Below are positions 63,273 through 64,000 of a DNA stretch of 64,000 bases, one piece after another. The position numbers and the translations under genes are program-made. Each line of letters begins with the position of its first letter. The stretch's first letter is position 1. The stretch lies in contig CAYJFS010000001.1 in the NCBI GenBank assembly GCA_964369665.1, forward strand, positions 1 through 64,000, given 5' to 3'. The DNA is from Bilophila sp964369665 (GTDB lineage: Bacteria; Desulfobacterota; Desulfovibrionia; Desulfovibrionales; Desulfovibrionaceae). The notes beneath the pieces were generated by a model, which was not told where the DNA came from, ran no database searches, and saw only the letters and a list, made by a program, of their open reading frames with translations.

Positions 63273-63777
63273 TAAATTCCAAAGTAGAGTTCATCTAGTA
63301 ATATATAGTTTAGTTATATTACTACCAATATGTTGGAAAGGTATAAATTTAATGAGTACAGGGTGGTAATGCTTTTTTTGATGATTGGATTAGGAAAACT
63401 ATATAACATGGATTTCAAAATAGGAAAGTGAATAAACTTGGTGTTTTTTAGAAACACTTGTTGTATATTTTATGTCTATAGATAGACAGTATATTCACTG
63501 TGTATATTTACTATGCAATATTTTGAAAACAGTGAAGCTTTGGTGCAAACACATAGAGTGCACATTTCATATTAGCTATATTTAGTTTATAAATTTTATT
63601 TTAATTATTCTTTGTTTAATGTGTTAATACAAGAAATAGTTCATTGATATGTTTTTTAGTATAGAATTTTTATAGATAGAGTGACTTCTGAAGTATAGGT
63701 ATGGTAGGTAAGTATATTTACATATCAAGGGTATCTTCACACATTAAGTATAGAAAAATTAGAACAACTATGTTTAT
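63273..63777. other. spacer after the methyltransferase
   Basis: 500 AT-rich bases with one short palindrome (TGTCTATAGATAGACA near 63472-63487). No gene or terminator seen. Confidence 0.4.
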
Positions 63778-64000
63778 TTATTCTCCCCTAAGAGATTCTC
63801 CTTCTTCTTGTCGGCTTTTACAGTTAATACAAAGTTTTGTGACAGGTCGTGCTTTAAGACGTGGAGTACCAATGTTTTCACCACATTCTTCACATGCACC
63901 ATATGTACCATCGTCAATACGTAGTAAAGCAGATTGTATTTTACGGATTAAACGTCTCTCACGATCACGGATACGAAGGGTAAAAGCTCTATCAGATTCT
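63778..64000 (-). CDS. dksA: DksA/TraR-type zinc-finger regulator, 5' end outside window
   Basis: The 3' part (at least 73 codons) of a gene on the minus strand, with the TAA at 63780-63778. The protein reads RAFTLRIRDRERRLIRKI, then ALLRIDDGTYGACEECGENIG and TPRLKARPVTKLCINC, ending ESLRGE. The zinc ligands follow the C-x2-C-x17-C-x2-C pattern of DksA. The DGTYGACEECG text is the family signature. DksA binds RNA polymerase with ppGpp to shift transcription during starvation. The coiled-coil tip with the acidic residues lies beyond the window. Confidence 0.9.
   Translation of the reverse strand, partial: ESDRAFTLRIRDRERRLIRKIQSALLRIDDGTYGACEECGENIGTPRLKARPVTKLCINCKSRQEEGESLRGE

Noticed and set aside
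63472..63487. Palindrome TGTCTATAGATAGACA as an attachment or operator site
   Set aside because: Single short palindrome in AT-rich DNA without an adjacent gene start or a second copy seen.

Overview
The window is AT-rich, roughly one third G+C by eye. Its gene set looks deltaproteobacterial and Gram-negative: SecDF-YajC, LolA, KdsD, an RND efflux set, a Ros/MucR-type zinc-finger regulator and DksA. The low G+C, long gene-poor spacers, a relic tryptophan locus and families of unrecognised small proteins point to a host-adapted member of the Desulfovibrionaceae. Lawsonia intracellularis is the best guess from memory of that organism; no database search was possible.

Region by region. 1-10.2 kb (+): a glycan island with a transglutaminase-like protein cut by the window edge, two AsnB-type amidotransferases, two glycosyltransferases, a UDP-GlcNAc 2-epimerase and a Gfo/Idh/MocA dehydrogenase, probably making an amidated aminosugar polysaccharide. 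10.3-17.0 kb (mostly -): initiator tRNA-Met, a small Cys-rich protein, secF-secD-yajC, then a solitary frameshifted trpB behind an intact-looking trp attenuator with a Trp-Trp-Trp leader peptide. 17.3-32.2 kb: a large AsmA-like protein, an AddA/RecB-like helicase-nuclease, phosphofructokinase, an RNA methyltransferase, a MltD-like lytic transglycosylase, a NitT/TauT-type ABC transporter, a DUF1269 protein and a DeoR/GlpR-type regulator. 32.5-45.8 kb: an RND tripartite pump, nadD, a TPR-like membrane protein, the MucR-type regulator, lolA, ftsK, efp and engB.

45.8-49.7 kb is the least conventional part: four small proteins sharing a hydrophobic core motif of the type RVxxxxxT(L/F)GxSE, then 1.5 kb with no long ORF. 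That stretch holds a candidate 26-residue ORF, a long hairpin and a candidate structured RNA of about 170 nt with GGA-rich loops and its own terminator. 49.7-54.8 kb (+) is a ugp-like glycerol-3-phosphate ABC operon led by a metallophosphoesterase. 54.8-64 kb holds an ArnT-like membrane protein, a second DUF1269 protein, an SDR epimerase, a YdjM-like membrane protein, kdsD, a TauE/SafE permease, SRP RNA, tRNA-Ser(GCU), a frameshifted methyltransferase of foreign composition, and the 3' part of a dksA-like gene.

The observations most worth following are (i) the trp attenuator kept in front of a lone, broken trpB, (ii) the four-member paralogous small-protein cluster and (iii) the structured RNA at about 49.12-49.28 kb.
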